From Clostridia bacterium (lineage in GTDB: Bacteria > Bacillota_A > Clostridia > Oscillospirales > Acutalibacteraceae): 38,112 bases of DNA. Below the pieces are notes generated by a model that saw only the letters and a program-made list of their open reading frames with translations, did no database searches and was not told the origin of the DNA. The translations under genes and the position numbers were made by a program. Positions 17,881-27,836 of this stretch are shown in pieces. Within the stretch, counting starts at the first letter, position 1. Every line of letters begins with the position of its first letter. Where the stretch lies: the NCBI GenBank assembly GCA_017435305.1, contig JAFSFH010000015.1, positions 1 to 38,112 of the forward strand, in the 5' to 3' direction.

Positions 17881-18774
17881 ATGAAGTCCTATCACCACCC
17901 CCAAAAGCTTCGTGTTAAGACCAAAAAGCTGAACCGTTCTTTGGGCGGTAATATCGCGATCTTTATTGTGATTGCGCTGATGTCCGCGTTTATGCTGCTG
18001 CCGATGGTGTACACCGTCAGCACCGCCTTTAAGCCCATCAGTGAGATCTACGTATTCCCTCCTCACTTCTTCCCGCACAGCCCTACGCTGGAGAACTTTG
18101 TGCAGATCAGTCTGCTGTTTGAGGATTTCTGGATCCCCATGTCCCGCTACGTGTTTAACACGGTGTTCATCTGCACCGTGGTGACGGTGGGGCACCTGGT
18201 GCTGTCCAGTCTGGCGGCGTACGCTCTGGCCCGCCTGAACTTTACGGGACGCAAGCTGATCAGCGACATTGTGCGGCTCTCGCTGCTGTTTACCACGGCG
18301 CTGATGCTGATACCCCAGTACATCGTGATGTCCAAGCTACATATGATCAACACCTATTGGGCGTACATTATGCCGCAGGTGCAGTCGGCGCTGGGACTCT
18401 ATCTGCTGCAGAACTTTATGCTGCAGATTCCCGAGGCGATGCTGGAGGCCGCCCGCGTGGACGGCGCCAGCGAGTTCCAGGTCTATTCCCGCATCGTGAT
18501 GCCCAATATCAAGCCCGCGTGGCTGACGGTTATGATTTTTGCATTCCAGACCATCTGGAATTCCAGTGGTGCTACCATCAGCACCACCCTAATCTACGAC
18601 GAGAAGATCAAGATGATCTCCTCTCTGCTGTCGCAGGTGGTGGCGGGCGGTACCGCCCGTTCCGGCGTCGGCTCGGTGATGGGTCTGATTTTGATGATCC
18701 CGCCGCTGGTGCTGTTCATCTGCTGCCAGAATCAAGTTATTGAAACCATGTCCACATCCGGTATGAAGGACTAA
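17881..18774 (+). CDS. Carbohydrate ABC transporter permease (YtcP/AraQ-type), first pair
   Basis: A 297-residue permease with six predicted membrane helices. The EAA loop starts at Glu189 (EAARVDGASEFQVYSRIVMP), the standard coupling motif. The N-terminal cytoplasmic stretch is Lys/Arg-rich before the first helix (IAIFIVIALMSAFMLLPMVY), and a TVSTAFKP-type segment follows it as in YtcP/AraQ proteins. The ribosome binding site is AAAGGAGAGG. It forms the heterodimer partner of the permease encoded 37 bp upstream. Confidence 0.93.
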   Translation: MKSYHHPQKLRVKTKKLNRSLGGNIAIFIVIALMSAFMLLPMVYTVSTAFKPISEIYVFPPHFFPHSPTLENFVQISLLFEDFWIPMSRYVFNTVFICTVVTVGHLVLSSLAAYALARLNFTGRKLISDIVRLSLLFTTALMLIPQYIVMSKLHMINTYWAYIMPQVQSALGLYLLQNFMLQIPEAMLEAARVDGASEFQVYSRIVMPNIKPAWLTVMIFAFQTIWNSSGATISTTLIYDEKIKMISSLLSQVVAGGTARSGVGSVMGLILMIPPLVLFICCQNQVIETMSTSGMKD

Positions 18775-18792
18775 TTGAAAGGAGGGGCCGGA

Positions 18793-20877
18793 ATGAAACA
18801 ATTGAAGACAATCGTATGCCTGCTGTTGTGTTTGGTTCTGGCCTGCTCCGGCATCGGCGTCGCCGCCGAGGGCACGTCCCATTCCTACGTGTACGATTCC
18901 TGGGATAATGCTATGTCGGTGTCCGAACCCTACACCTCCACGGACTTTTGGGAGGGGGAGGAGACCTACGGCGGACTGCCGCTGAACTTGCCCACCGACC
19001 TGTACGTCACCGACGAAAAGGACGTATACATCCTGGACGACGGCAACGACCGCGTGGTGGTGATGGACGAAACGGGTAAATTCCTGCGGGAGATCCGCCT
19101 GCGTAAGGACGGACAGCCGCTGGATTTCCAGGCGGCGCAGGGCTTGTTCGTGACCGCGGACGGTACGCTGTACGTGGCGGACAAGGATGCCCGCACCGTC
19201 TACGTGGCCACCGCCGACGGCGATGTGACCGCCACCGTGGACGCACCCCCCGCCGATAAGGTGGAGGACACCTTTGAGTATACCCCCACCAGCGTGGTGG
19301 TGGATACGGCAGGCATCATCTACGTGATTTCCTCCAGCGCCTACAACGGCGCCCTGCAATACAATGAAAACTACGAGTATCTGGGCTATTACGGCTCGGA
19401 GCAGGTGACTGTCACCGCCGAGGTTTTGATCCGTCAGTTGTGGAAGAACATCCTGTCGGACGAGGCCGCCGCAGGCTTAAAGCGAAACGTGCCCACCTCC
19501 ATCATTCGGATGGACATTGACAGTCAGAATTTCATCTATACGCTTAAGGGCGGCGACGGCTCGGGAACGGGTCAGGTGCGCCGGCTGAACACCCTGGGCG
19601 GTAACATTCTGTACGACGATAACGGCGAGCCCGGTATGTTCGGCGATCAGGACACCTATTTTGATTCGGTGAACAACGTCACCGTTACCTCCTCTCTGGT
19701 GGATCTGGTAGCGGACGACGACGGTTTTGTGACGGTGCTGGACCACACCTATAATCGGTTGCTCCAGTACGATTCCTCCGCCCATCTGCTGTACGCATTC
19801 GGCGGTAAGGGAAACAGCTACGGCAATTTCAAGAGCCCCGTAGCGCTGGAATTGTGCGGCGAGCGGATCCTGGTACTGGATCAGGAGCGCGGCGCTGTCT
19901 GTGTGCTGTCCCCCACGCTGTTCGCCCAGAACGTGCGCAAGGCCACCGTGCTGTACAATGAGGGTCTGTACGAGCAGGCGGGCGAGTATTGGGCCGCCGT
20001 GCTCAAGACCGACGCCTACTACGAATTGGCCAACGTGGGTATGGGTGCCGCCTATGAGGAGGCAGGCGAGTACGAAAAGGCTATGGAGTATTATAAACTG
20101 GGCAACGATAAGTCCAGCTACTCCGCCTGCTTCGCCGAGGTGCGTGACCTGTGGCTGCGTGAGCATTTCGCCTTGCTGTTGGGCGGCGTGGTGCTGCTGT
20201 TGTTGGGCATCGTGGTGGCGCTGAATCTGTCCGAGAAGTATCGCAAGAACGACTACGATATCCATGTGACCAAATGGAAATATCCGCTGCACTGCATTGC
20301 CCACCCCTTTAAGGCGTATTACGAATTGAAGGTGGACAAAAAGGGCTCTATGCTGCTGGCCTGTCTGGCGACGGTGCTGTTCTTCTTCGCCGGTGTGGTG
20401 CGGGAGCAGTTCACCTCCTTCCACTACAGCAGCGGCGTTAAGGAGAATTTCAACGTGCTGCTGGTGTTGGGCTCCACCGTGGGTCTGCTGGTGCTGTTCG
20501 TCCTGTGCAACTGGGCGGTCAGTACGCTGGCGGACGGCGAGGGCAAGCTGCAGGAGATCTTTATTTTCACCAACTACTCGCTGATCACCTTCAGCGTATG
20601 CAGCATCATCCTCACCGGCTTGTCCCATATCCTAACCTTGGAAGAATCCGCCTTTATGGGCGTTTTGTGGGTGATCGTGTACGGCTGGACCGCTATCCAG
20701 CTGTTTGTGGCCACCCGAGAGGTGCACCAGTACACCGCCTTTAAGACGGTGATGATGCTGATCGGTGCCGTGCTGGGCATCTACCTACTGCTGTTGCTGA
20801 TTACCATCGGCTACAGCCTGCTGGTGCAGTTGATTTCGTTTATTACTACCCTGTATAGCGAATTCCGCATGCGGTAA
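18793..20877 (+). CDS. NHL-type beta-propeller / TPR / YIP1-domain membrane protein
   Basis: A 694-residue protein. The ATG at 18793 follows AAAGGAGGGG; the frame extends to 18775 without a better start. A signal peptide (1-25) leads to an extracellular six-bladed propeller-like region (~40-385) with repeated 'lyVtD..dvyIlDdgNdRVvvmD.tGkflreir' blades. A TPR-like helical pair follows (~385-440, YNEGLYEQAGEYW and YEEAGEYEKAMEYYKLG). A first membrane helix lies at ~456-476, and a YIP1-type multi-helix domain at ~494-690 starts KWKYPLHCIAHPFKAYYELK. Such proteins are, to my recollection, often encoded beside DUF5696 and LplB/YtcP-type permease genes. The role is unknown; sensing or scaffolding of the transport machinery is possible. 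Confidence 0.82.
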   Translation: MKQLKTIVCLLLCLVLACSGIGVAAEGTSHSYVYDSWDNAMSVSEPYTSTDFWEGEETYGGLPLNLPTDLYVTDEKDVYILDDGNDRVVVMDETGKFLREIRLRKDGQPLDFQAAQGLFVTADGTLYVADKDARTVYVATADGDVTATVDAPPADKVEDTFEYTPTSVVVDTAGIIYVISSSAYNGALQYNENYEYLGYYGSEQVTVTAEVLIRQLWKNILSDEAAAGLKRNVPTSIIRMDIDSQNFIYTLKGGDGSGTGQVRRLNTLGGNILYDDNGEPGMFGDQDTYFDSVNNVTVTSSLVDLVADDDGFVTVLDHTYNRLLQYDSSAHLLYAFGGKGNSYGNFKSPVALELCGERILVLDQERGAVCVLSPTLFAQNVRKATVLYNEGLYEQAGEYWAAVLKTDAYYELANVGMGAAYEEAGEYEKAMEYYKLGNDKSSYSACFAEVRDLWLREHFALLLGGVVLLLLGIVVALNLSEKYRKNDYDIHVTKWKYPLHCIAHPFKAYYELKVDKKGSMLLACLATVLFFFAGVVREQFTSFHYSSGVKENFNVLLVLGSTVGLLVLFVLCNWAVSTLADGEGKLQEIFIFTNYSLITFSVCSIILTGLSHILTLEESAFMGVLWVIVYGWTAIQLFVATREVHQYTAFKTVMMLIGAVLGIYLLLLLITIGYSLLVQLISFITTLYSEFRMR

Positions 20878-20902
20878 TTGAGAGTGAAAGGAGGAGATCG
20901 GT

Positions 20903-23155
20903 ATGCAGATCAATTGGAAATCCGTCCTGCCCCGCGCCATTGCCGGCGTGTCGGTGGTCGCATTGGTGGCGGTTATGCTGTCGATGGCGTCCCGCACCGG
21001 CGATCTACAGGCGGCTGAACAGGAACAGAAGACGCCGATCTCTTTCACGGCGCAGGTGGGGGAGACGGACGCTATGGAGCTGGTGGCACAGAATGACACC
21101 TATGCTCTGTACGCCAACCTGAGAGACCCCGCCATCCGTCTGGTGCGTAAGTCCGACGGCGCCGCCGTCAGCAGCCGTCCCGAGGGAATGGACAAGATGG
21201 AGGAGCTGAAGAACGCCACCCGTCTGTCTATGTCCTCTATGCTGAACATCCGGTACGCTGACCGCGATTCCAACATCACCGAGGTCAACAGTGCCACCGC
21301 CTGCGTGTCCCGTCGCAGCTTCGCCGCCAAGACCATTACGGACGGCGTGCGCTTCGATTTCCATTTTGCCAACGAGGGCTTTTTGGTGCCGCTGGAGCTG
21401 ACTCTGACCGAAAAGGGTCTGAGTGCGCGGGTTCCGCTGGCGGACATTCAGGAGTCCACCCCCTCCATCAAGCTGACCGAGATTTTGCCGCTGCCCAATT
21501 TCGGCGCCGGCTCGGCGGGGACGGAGGGCTACGTGCTGGTGCCGGATGGCAGCGGCGCGATCATCCCCTTTGATTACGGTCTGGCGAATTACAGCCAGCG
21601 TGTATACGGCGAGGACGCGGCGGTGGGTCGCTCCTCCGGCGAGGCGCCCACTCAGATCGCGCGGTTGCCGGTGTTTGGTTCCACCGATATGACCTCCTCG
21701 ATGCTGGGCATCATCACCATGGGCGATGCCCGCGCCCGCGTGGCGGCGGACGCTGCTACCGAGCGCTCGCCCTTCACCACGGTGCGCGCGGAGTTCATCT
21801 ACCGCGAGCGGCTGTTGGTGGACGTGAGCCAGGCTACCTTCGAGTCCACCCAGGCCAATATGTTCGAGCCTGCCTGCTGTCAGCTGGAGTCCTTCGGTAT
21901 CGAGTACCGTATGCCCCAGACGGCGGATTACGTGGGCATGGCGAACACCTACCGTCAGTATCTGATGGAGGAGAAGGGGATGTCCGTTTGCTCCGATTCC
22001 GCCCCCCTGCAGGTGCAGGTGGTGGGCGGCGTTATGAACGAGGAGAGCATCCTGGGCATTCCGGTGGATCGGGTGCTGCCGGTCACCTCGTATCAGGATA
22101 TGCTGTCGCTGATCGAAGCGTTGCAGCAGCGCGGTGTGGACCGCCTGTCCCTGGACTATCTGTATTGGTATAAAAACGGCACCGAAAGCCGTCTGACGAC
22201 GGATATGAAGGCCGAGAGCCGCCTGGGCGGTAAGCGAGGGCTGAAACAGCTGCTGAGCAGCCTGCCCGAGGGCGTGTCCCTGTACTTTGATTTGAATCTC
22301 ACCCAGCTGATGCACAATCAGCCCGGGTATTCCACCCTGTATTCTACGGCTCAGAACGTTAAAAAGGAGCCGCTGACCCGCCAGGAGTTCTTTATGAGCA
22401 CCTACCGTCCCAAGACCGATGGGGATAAGGTGTTTATGCTCAACCCCGACGAATTGTCGGATCTGGCGGATAAGTGGGCAAAGGCGTATCAGAAGCAGAG
22501 CGCCATCGGTATGACCGATCTGTCCCTGTGCGGGATGGGTAGCACCATCTATTCCCATTTCGGTGACGATCCCATCGATCGGGGCACGGCTCTGGCGCTA
22601 TGGGAGCAGACCATCTCCCGCGTGGCGCAGGAGACCGAGAACGGACTGCTGTTCAGCGACGCCAACGCCTATGCGCTGCCCTATGCCGCCACGGTGCAGA
22701 GCGTGCCCGTGGAGCACAGCCGATTCCTGTGCGAGGAGCGGGCGGTACCCTTCTATGCCATAGCGTTGCACGGGCTGGTGGATATGAGCGTGCCGCCGGT
22801 GAACGACGGCGAGGGCAATATCCGCCTGCTGCAGGCGGTGGAGGGCGGCATCGGGCTGACCTACACCCTCGGCTGGAGAAATACCACCCGCCTCAAGAAT
22901 ACGGCGGGGGAGAAGTACAACTACATCACCGCCGACCATTGGCTGGATCAGGCGGCAGAGCAGTATACACAGCTGACCCCCTATCTGACCGCGGTCAGCG
23001 GTCAGGCGGTGACCGCCCACACTCAGCTGGCACAGGGTGTGTATCGCACCGAGTTTGCCAACGGCGCGTGGGCGCTGGTCAACTATACGGACGCGGCCTA
23101 TACCGCCGCTGAGGGCAAGATCCCTGCCAACGGCTATTTGACCGGCGGCTATTAA
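20903..23155 (+). CDS. DUF5696-type exported protein, possible glycoside hydrolase
   Basis: A 750-residue protein with an N-terminal membrane segment (~12-28) that may be an uncleaved anchor or a signal peptide. An N-terminal beta-rich domain (~45-330; ENATRLSMSSM-like strands, YVLVPDGSGAIIPF, and a conserved GxxxxxxARLPVFG-like segment) leads to a presumed TIM-barrel part (~370-720). There, strands such as LDYLYWYKNG (~416) and SLYFDLNLTQLM can be picked out. I recognise the overall pattern as DUF5696, which usually accompanies sugar ABC importer genes. A glycosidase activity is inferred from fold and context; the catalytic acids cannot be named from sequence alone. It lies 25 bp after the YIP1 gene. 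Confidence 0.78.
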   Translation: MQINWKSVLPRAIAGVSVVALVAVMLSMASRTGDLQAAEQEQKTPISFTAQVGETDAMELVAQNDTYALYANLRDPAIRLVRKSDGAAVSSRPEGMDKMEELKNATRLSMSSMLNIRYADRDSNITEVNSATACVSRRSFAAKTITDGVRFDFHFANEGFLVPLELTLTEKGLSARVPLADIQESTPSIKLTEILPLPNFGAGSAGTEGYVLVPDGSGAIIPFDYGLANYSQRVYGEDAAVGRSSGEAPTQIARLPVFGSTDMTSSMLGIITMGDARARVAADAATERSPFTTVRAEFIYRERLLVDVSQATFESTQANMFEPACCQLESFGIEYRMPQTADYVGMANTYRQYLMEEKGMSVCSDSAPLQVQVVGGVMNEESILGIPVDRVLPVTSYQDMLSLIEALQQRGVDRLSLDYLYWYKNGTESRLTTDMKAESRLGGKRGLKQLLSSLPEGVSLYFDLNLTQLMHNQPGYSTLYSTAQNVKKEPLTRQEFFMSTYRPKTDGDKVFMLNPDELSDLADKWAKAYQKQSAIGMTDLSLCGMGSTIYSHFGDDPIDRGTALALWEQTISRVAQETENGLLFSDANAYALPYAATVQSVPVEHSRFLCEERAVPFYAIALHGLVDMSVPPVNDGEGNIRLLQAVEGGIGLTYTLGWRNTTRLKNTAGEKYNYITADHWLDQAAEQYTQLTPYLTAVSGQAVTAHTQLAQGVYRTEFANGAWALVNYTDAAYTAAEGKIPANGYLTGGY

Positions 23156-23189
23156 AACGAATGATTCTGCAGAAAGGAGGCACACAGCT

Positions 23190-24086
23190 ATGAAGAAGAA
23201 CCCGCTGAGATCGCTGGAGAAACAGCGCTCCCGCTGGGGATGGGTGTTTATGGCACCCTGGCTGATCGGCATCGCCGTGTTTTTCGTCTGGCCGATGATC
23301 CAGACCGGCGTCTATTCGTTCAGCAAGCTGAATTTGGGTCCCAACGGCTTTGAGACCATCCCCGTGGGCTTTGCCAACTACATTCATTTCTTCGTGGACG
23401 ATACCTATTTTAAGGAAAATCTGTTGACCTCCTTGATCGAGACCGTCCCCAGCACTCTGCTGATCATCACCTTCAGCACCATGATCGCACTGGTCCTGCG
23501 GCAGGAATTCCCTATGCGCGGTTTGGCCCGCGCGGTGTTTTTCCTGCCGGTGATCATCGCCTCCGGTCCGGTGATCAGCATTCTGGAGAACCAGGTGATG
23601 ATGAACGGCGCCGTGGGTGCCGAGACCAGCACCTATCTGTTCCAGGCACCGGACCTGACGCTGGTCTTTGCGGATCTGGGCGTGCCGGAGATGATCCTGG
23701 AGAGCATCACCTCCATCATTAACGAGATATTCGACCTGATGTGGAAGTCCGGCGTGCAGATATTGCTGCTGCTGGCCGCCCTGAACAACATCCCCGCCAG
23801 CTTCTATGAGGTGGCGATGATGGAGGGTGCCACCGCGTGGGAAAAATTCTGGAAGATCACGTTGCCCACCATGTCGCCGACGTTGGTGGTGGTGATCATC
23901 TACACGCTGATCGACGGCTTCACCGATTACGATAACGTCATTATACAAACCATTACCAACTATTACACCAATAATAACTACGCGTACAGCTCCACGGTGG
24001 GTATGATCTATTGCCTGTGTGTGCTGGCGGTGGTGGGACTGGTCAGCTGGATTATGTCCCGCGTAGCGTTCTATTCCTCTGAATAA
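23190..24086 (+). CDS. Sugar ABC transporter permease (LplB/MalF-type), second pair
   Basis: A 298-residue permease with six helices, first helix WVFMAPWLIGIAVFFVWPMI. The EAA loop begins at Glu207 (EVAMMEGATAWEKFWKITLP). AAAGGAGGC precedes the ATG at 23190. It is only distantly similar to the permease at 16923, so it belongs to a second importer in the same operon and not to a recent duplication. It probably works with the binding lipoprotein encoded at 26506. Confidence 0.92.
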   Translation: MKKNPLRSLEKQRSRWGWVFMAPWLIGIAVFFVWPMIQTGVYSFSKLNLGPNGFETIPVGFANYIHFFVDDTYFKENLLTSLIETVPSTLLIITFSTMIALVLRQEFPMRGLARAVFFLPVIIASGPVISILENQVMMNGAVGAETSTYLFQAPDLTLVFADLGVPEMILESITSIINEIFDLMWKSGVQILLLLAALNNIPASFYEVAMMEGATAWEKFWKITLPTMSPTLVVVIIYTLIDGFTDYDNVIIQTITNYYTNNNYAYSSTVGMIYCLCVLAVVGLVSWIMSRVAFYSSE

Positions 24087-24106
24087 TACGGAAAGGAGGG
24101 TCATCT

Positions 24107-25027
24107 ATGGACTGGTCAAGACGAAAACTGTTGTATAAAAAACGACTGCTGAAATACGGAGGCGGACTGGTTCGCTTCGCATTCCTGCTGGGTGTGGGCT
24201 ACGTGACCCTCTATCCGCTGCTGTTTATGATCTCCTCCTCCTTTATGTCGGTATCCGACACGCTGGACGCCACGGTGGTGTGGCTGCCCAGCAACCTCAA
24301 CTGGTTCAATTTCCAAAAAGCCTTTGAATTGCTGGATTACGGCGAAGCGCTGAAGAACACCGTGACCCTGGTGCTACCCTGCGTGGTGCTGCAGGTCATA
24401 TCCTGCGTGTTTATCGCCTACGGCTTTGCGCGGTTTAAGCTGCCCGGTCTGCCGATACTGTTTGCGCTGCTGCTGTTCAATATCATCGTGCCGTCGGACT
24501 GCTATATGATTCCCGTCTACGTGCTGATGACCGAGCTGAAGCTGATCAACACCACCTGGCAGTTCTACATCCAGGCGCTGCTGGGCGTGGGCATCCGTTC
24601 CGCTCTGTACATATTCATCATTCGGCAGTTCTTCCGCACCATGCCCAAGGAGCTGGAGGAGGCGGCCTACATCGACGGCTGTAACCCTCTTCAGACCTTC
24701 CTGTGGGTGATGGTGCCCAACGTTAAGTCCGCCATCCTGACGGTGTCGGTGCTGTCGTTGGTATGGTATTACAACGATTTTTCCACCTTTGGCATTCTGC
24801 TCAACGGCAACTATCCGCTGTCGGTGGCGGTCACCTCGGTGGGTGCCACATTGGATGCCAATATGCAGTATCTGACCGGTCAGGCCATCAGCGCCGACCT
24901 GAAGATCCTGCGGGCGTCCATTCTGGCGGCAGCCTGCCTGATCGTGGTGCTGCCCATAACGGCGATCTACGTGTTGGTACAGAAACATTTTACAGAAGGT
25001 ATCGAAAGAACCGGAATTGTGGGGTAA
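24107..25027 (+). CDS. Carbohydrate ABC transporter permease (YtcP/AraQ-type), second pair
   Basis: A 306-residue permease with six helices. The EAA loop lies at Glu185 (EAAYIDGCNPLQTFLWVMVP). A cytoplasmic basic N-terminus (RRKLLYKKRLLK) precedes the first helix. GAAAGGAGGG is the ribosome binding site. The gene is 20 bp from its partner, and its stop is only three bases before the next start, so it is probably translated together with the lipoprotein gene. Confidence 0.92.
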   Translation: MDWSRRKLLYKKRLLKYGGGLVRFAFLLGVGYVTLYPLLFMISSSFMSVSDTLDATVVWLPSNLNWFNFQKAFELLDYGEALKNTVTLVLPCVVLQVISCVFIAYGFARFKLPGLPILFALLLFNIIVPSDCYMIPVYVLMTELKLINTTWQFYIQALLGVGIRSALYIFIIRQFFRTMPKELEEAAYIDGCNPLQTFLWVMVPNVKSAILTVSVLSLVWYYNDFSTFGILLNGNYPLSVAVTSVGATLDANMQYLTGQAISADLKILRASILAAACLIVVLPITAIYVLVQKHFTEGIERTGIVG

Positions 25028-25030
25028 TTG

Positions 25031-26470
25031 ATGATGAAAAAACTGTTATTGATTTTGTTAGCGATCTCCATTCTGCTGTGCTCCTGCAACAAGCCGGAGC
25101 CTGCACCGAACGAGGGTGACGGCTCTAAGCCGGACGTTTCCGCCACCGAGAGCACCACGTTGCCCTCGGGTGAGTCTTCGGACAGCACCACCTCGGGCGG
25201 GGCAGGGGAGGACACCCCGACCCAGACCGATAAGGATGGTAGCACCGTCCGTCCCACCGGCAGCACCGGCAATCCGAACGACGGTAAGACAACCAAGCCG
25301 GTAGACGGTAAGACCACCTCGTCGACGAAAAAGACCACCTCGTCCACGAAGAAGACCACCTCCTCTACGAAGAAGACCACCGCTCCCACGAAACCTACCA
25401 TTCATTTGGAGGATAGCGAAATGGCATTTTTCCAGAACATTGTGGATACGGAGAATGCATGGCTGGCATCCATCCAGTTGAGCAACGGCGCTATGCCCAT
25501 GACCCCCACCACCAACGGCACCGTTAAGGTGACTCCGTATTTCTCGGATTTTGCGGCGCTCTCTCTGCTCAATCAGCCGAACAAATATGCCGGCAACGTA
25601 AAGAAATATATGGACTGGCACTTCAGCCATCTGAACACCGCCAAGACCGACTATAACGGCGTGGACGGTACCATCTACGACTATAACGTCACCGTCAGCA
25701 GCGGCAAGGTCACCGGCGAGGCGATCCTGATGAGCGGCGGTAAAAAGTCCTACGATTCCACCGACTCCTATGCGGCCACCTTCCTGATGGTGCTGCAGAA
25801 ATACGTGGAGAAGACGGGGGATAAGGCGTACATCGTGGCGCACAAGTCCGAGATCGAGCGGATCGTGAATGCTATGTTCGCCACCATGAAGAACGGTCTG
25901 ACCCTGGCAAAGCCGGACTACGCCATCAAGTATCTGATGGATAACTGTGAGGTGTACGAGGGTATGCTGGCCGGCGAAAAGCTGTATACCAACGTGCTGA
26001 TACCCGCCGGCGCCGGCTCCAAGGCCACCCGCGATAAGTTGAAGAACGGCGCCAAGCAGGTAGCCGAAAAGATCGAAAAAGAGATGTGGAACGGTAGCTA
26101 CTACCATCCCGCTCTCGGTGCGGACAGCTCGGTGGCCTACCAGTTCAGCTGGAGCAATTTCTATCCCTCCGCCACGGCACAGCTGTTCCCCATCGTGTTC
26201 GGCTTGATCCAGCCCACCGATGCGCGGGCAAAGGCGCTGTATAATAGCTTCTGCAGCTATTACGATTGGGAGAATCACAACATCCCCGATACCTTCTATT
26301 GGGGTTCCAACGCGCAGGCGGCGGTGATGATGGGTGACGTGGATCGCGTTAAGACGTATATGGAGATATACGAGAGAGTTGCTATGAAGCGTCACAACTA
26401 TCCCCTGTACAATTCCGACGCGGCAAAGGTTTGTATGGCTGCCTATGACATCCTCCAGATGGCGGATTGA
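25031..26470 (+). CDS. Lipoprotein with Thr/Lys-rich linker and six-hairpin glycosidase-like domain
   Basis: A 479-residue lipoprotein. The leader LLLILLAISILLCSC gives a lipobox ending at the second Cys. Residues ~20-130 are a low-complexity linker that includes four near-identical KTTSSTK units. The remaining ~345 residues are alpha-helical, with recurrent aromatic-rich hairpins (VDTENAWLASIQLSNGAMP, DSTDSYAATFLMVLQKY, YHPALGADSSVAYQFSWSN, IPDTFYWGSNAQAAVMM) in the style of (alpha/alpha)6-barrel glycosidases. No family could be assigned. The start has only a weak site (GTGGGG) inside the upstream gene, so coupling to it is likely; an ATG at 25034 is equally possible. It probably trims a polysaccharide at the cell surface before import. 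Confidence 0.72.
   Translation: MMKKLLLILLAISILLCSCNKPEPAPNEGDGSKPDVSATESTTLPSGESSDSTTSGGAGEDTPTQTDKDGSTVRPTGSTGNPNDGKTTKPVDGKTTSSTKKTTSSTKKTTSSTKKTTAPTKPTIHLEDSEMAFFQNIVDTENAWLASIQLSNGAMPMTPTTNGTVKVTPYFSDFAALSLLNQPNKYAGNVKKYMDWHFSHLNTAKTDYNGVDGTIYDYNVTVSSGKVTGEAILMSGGKKSYDSTDSYAATFLMVLQKYVEKTGDKAYIVAHKSEIERIVNAMFATMKNGLTLAKPDYAIKYLMDNCEVYEGMLAGEKLYTNVLIPAGAGSKATRDKLKNGAKQVAEKIEKEMWNGSYYHPALGADSSVAYQFSWSNFYPSATAQLFPIVFGLIQPTDARAKALYNSFCSYYDWENHNIPDTFYWGSNAQAAVMMGDVDRVKTYMEIYERVAMKRHNYPLYNSDAAKVCMAAYDILQMAD
25310..25393 (+). repeat. Four 21-bp tandem repeats in the lipoprotein linker
   Basis: Units begin at 25310, 25331, 25352 and 25373 and encode KTTSSTK (last unit KTTAPTK). Slippage could change the linker length by seven residues per unit without a frameshift. 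Confidence 0.9.
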
Positions 26471-26505
26471 TGGGCTTGAAAATATGCTATAAAGGAGCGA
26501 ACGTA

Positions 26506-27819
26506 ATGAATAAGAATGTTAGACGTTGGTTAGCAGTTTTGATTTCCGTTATGCTGCTGGTTAGTTTGTGTGCCTGCGGCGGCAATTCCGGCGGCGGTGA
26601 GGGCAACGGCGCTCCCGGCGGTTCGGACGTATCCGATCCCGAGCGGGATGCCAAGGTGTTGGCGGAGCCCGACACCATCAGCTTTATCACCATCGGCTAT
26701 GACGGCACCGATCAGAACAGCCCCTATTACAAGGCTATTCAGGATCTGAAGAATCTGTACGGCAAAGAGGTCGTGCTGATGCAGACCACCGGCGACCAGC
26801 TGTGGAACCAGAAGGTGGCGGCACAGGTGGCGGCCAACGACCCCATCGACGTGTTCTATCTCAACGATGAGCAGTATCTGAATATGTATCTGAAGGGCTA
26901 TATGCTGGCGGTCAACGATTACGTGGATCTGAACCAGCCCTGGCACCAGATCCCCGTGATGGATTCCTTCCTGAAGTTTGACGGCAAGTACTATGCCGCC
27001 CACGTGACCGCTACCCCCTACGTGATCTATTACAACCGCGATCTGCTGATCAACAACGGCTATTCTGCGGATTATCCCATGGAGCTGTACAAAGAGGGTA
27101 ACTGGACCTGGGATAAGTTTGTGGAGATCTGCCGCGAGTGCTATGACGAAGAGGGCAACGTGGTTGGTCTGGAGAATATGTTCGACGAGGTGTTCCAGGC
27201 CTCCAATGCCTGCCGCGTGGTGGACTTTGAGGACGGTCAGTATAAGCTGAACATCAAGTCCCCCGAGACCCGCAAGACCCTGGAGCTGGTGCAGGACATC
27301 TTCTACACCAACAAGATCTGCGGCGGCGGCTACGTCACCGGTCAGAACAAGTTCCTGAAGGGTCGTGCTGTGTTCCACGGCGCCTACGCCTATGAGGAGG
27401 CCACCTTTGCCGGTCTGAAGAATGACGGCACCATCTCCCTGGACATCGGTGTGGCTCCCTTCCCGGTGGGTCCCAACAATACCGAGAAAAAGAACTTCGG
27501 CGATTCCAGCGGCTTTGCCATTGCCAGCGGTACCGATGCTCCCTATACCGCCGGTCTGCTGATCGACCTGATCGGTAAGTATCAGCACGCCGACGAGCAG
27601 GCCAAGACCGACCTGCTGCAGCCCGGCAGCAAGGAGCTGTACGACGAGCTGGCTAAGAATCTGTATATGCCCTCCTACACCGACGGTGTGCTGGATGACG
27701 GTTTCGGCGCCTTCTATCTGCTGTATTACGTCCGTCAGGGCGACGATATCAACAAGGTGATCGCCGAGTATGAGACCAACTACCAGAAGATGATTGACGA
27801 CGCTAACGATCTGCTTTGA
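26506..27819 (+). CDS. Sugar-binding lipoprotein of the second ABC importer
   Basis: A 437-residue extracellular solute-binding lipoprotein of usual length. The ATG at 26506 follows AAAGGAGCGAACGTA; the frame extends to 26467, overlapping the previous stop, without a better site. Lipobox L21-C-A-C24 is followed by a Gly-rich spacer. The mature domain has landmarks of the sugar-binding class: DLKNLYGKEVVLMQTTGDQ, VAANDPIDVFYLNDEQY, YVIYYNRDLLINNGY and WTWDKFVEICREC. It is the probable receptor for the permeases at 23190 and 24107. Confidence 0.92.
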   Translation: MNKNVRRWLAVLISVMLLVSLCACGGNSGGGEGNGAPGGSDVSDPERDAKVLAEPDTISFITIGYDGTDQNSPYYKAIQDLKNLYGKEVVLMQTTGDQLWNQKVAAQVAANDPIDVFYLNDEQYLNMYLKGYMLAVNDYVDLNQPWHQIPVMDSFLKFDGKYYAAHVTATPYVIYYNRDLLINNGYSADYPMELYKEGNWTWDKFVEICRECYDEEGNVVGLENMFDEVFQASNACRVVDFEDGQYKLNIKSPETRKTLELVQDIFYTNKICGGGYVTGQNKFLKGRAVFHGAYAYEEATFAGLKNDGTISLDIGVAPFPVGPNNTEKKNFGDSSGFAIASGTDAPYTAGLLIDLIGKYQHADEQAKTDLLQPGSKELYDELAKNLYMPSYTDGVLDDGFGAFYLLYYVRQGDDINKVIAEYETNYQKMIDDANDLL

Positions 27820-27836
27820 AAGGACGATTCTGCTCT

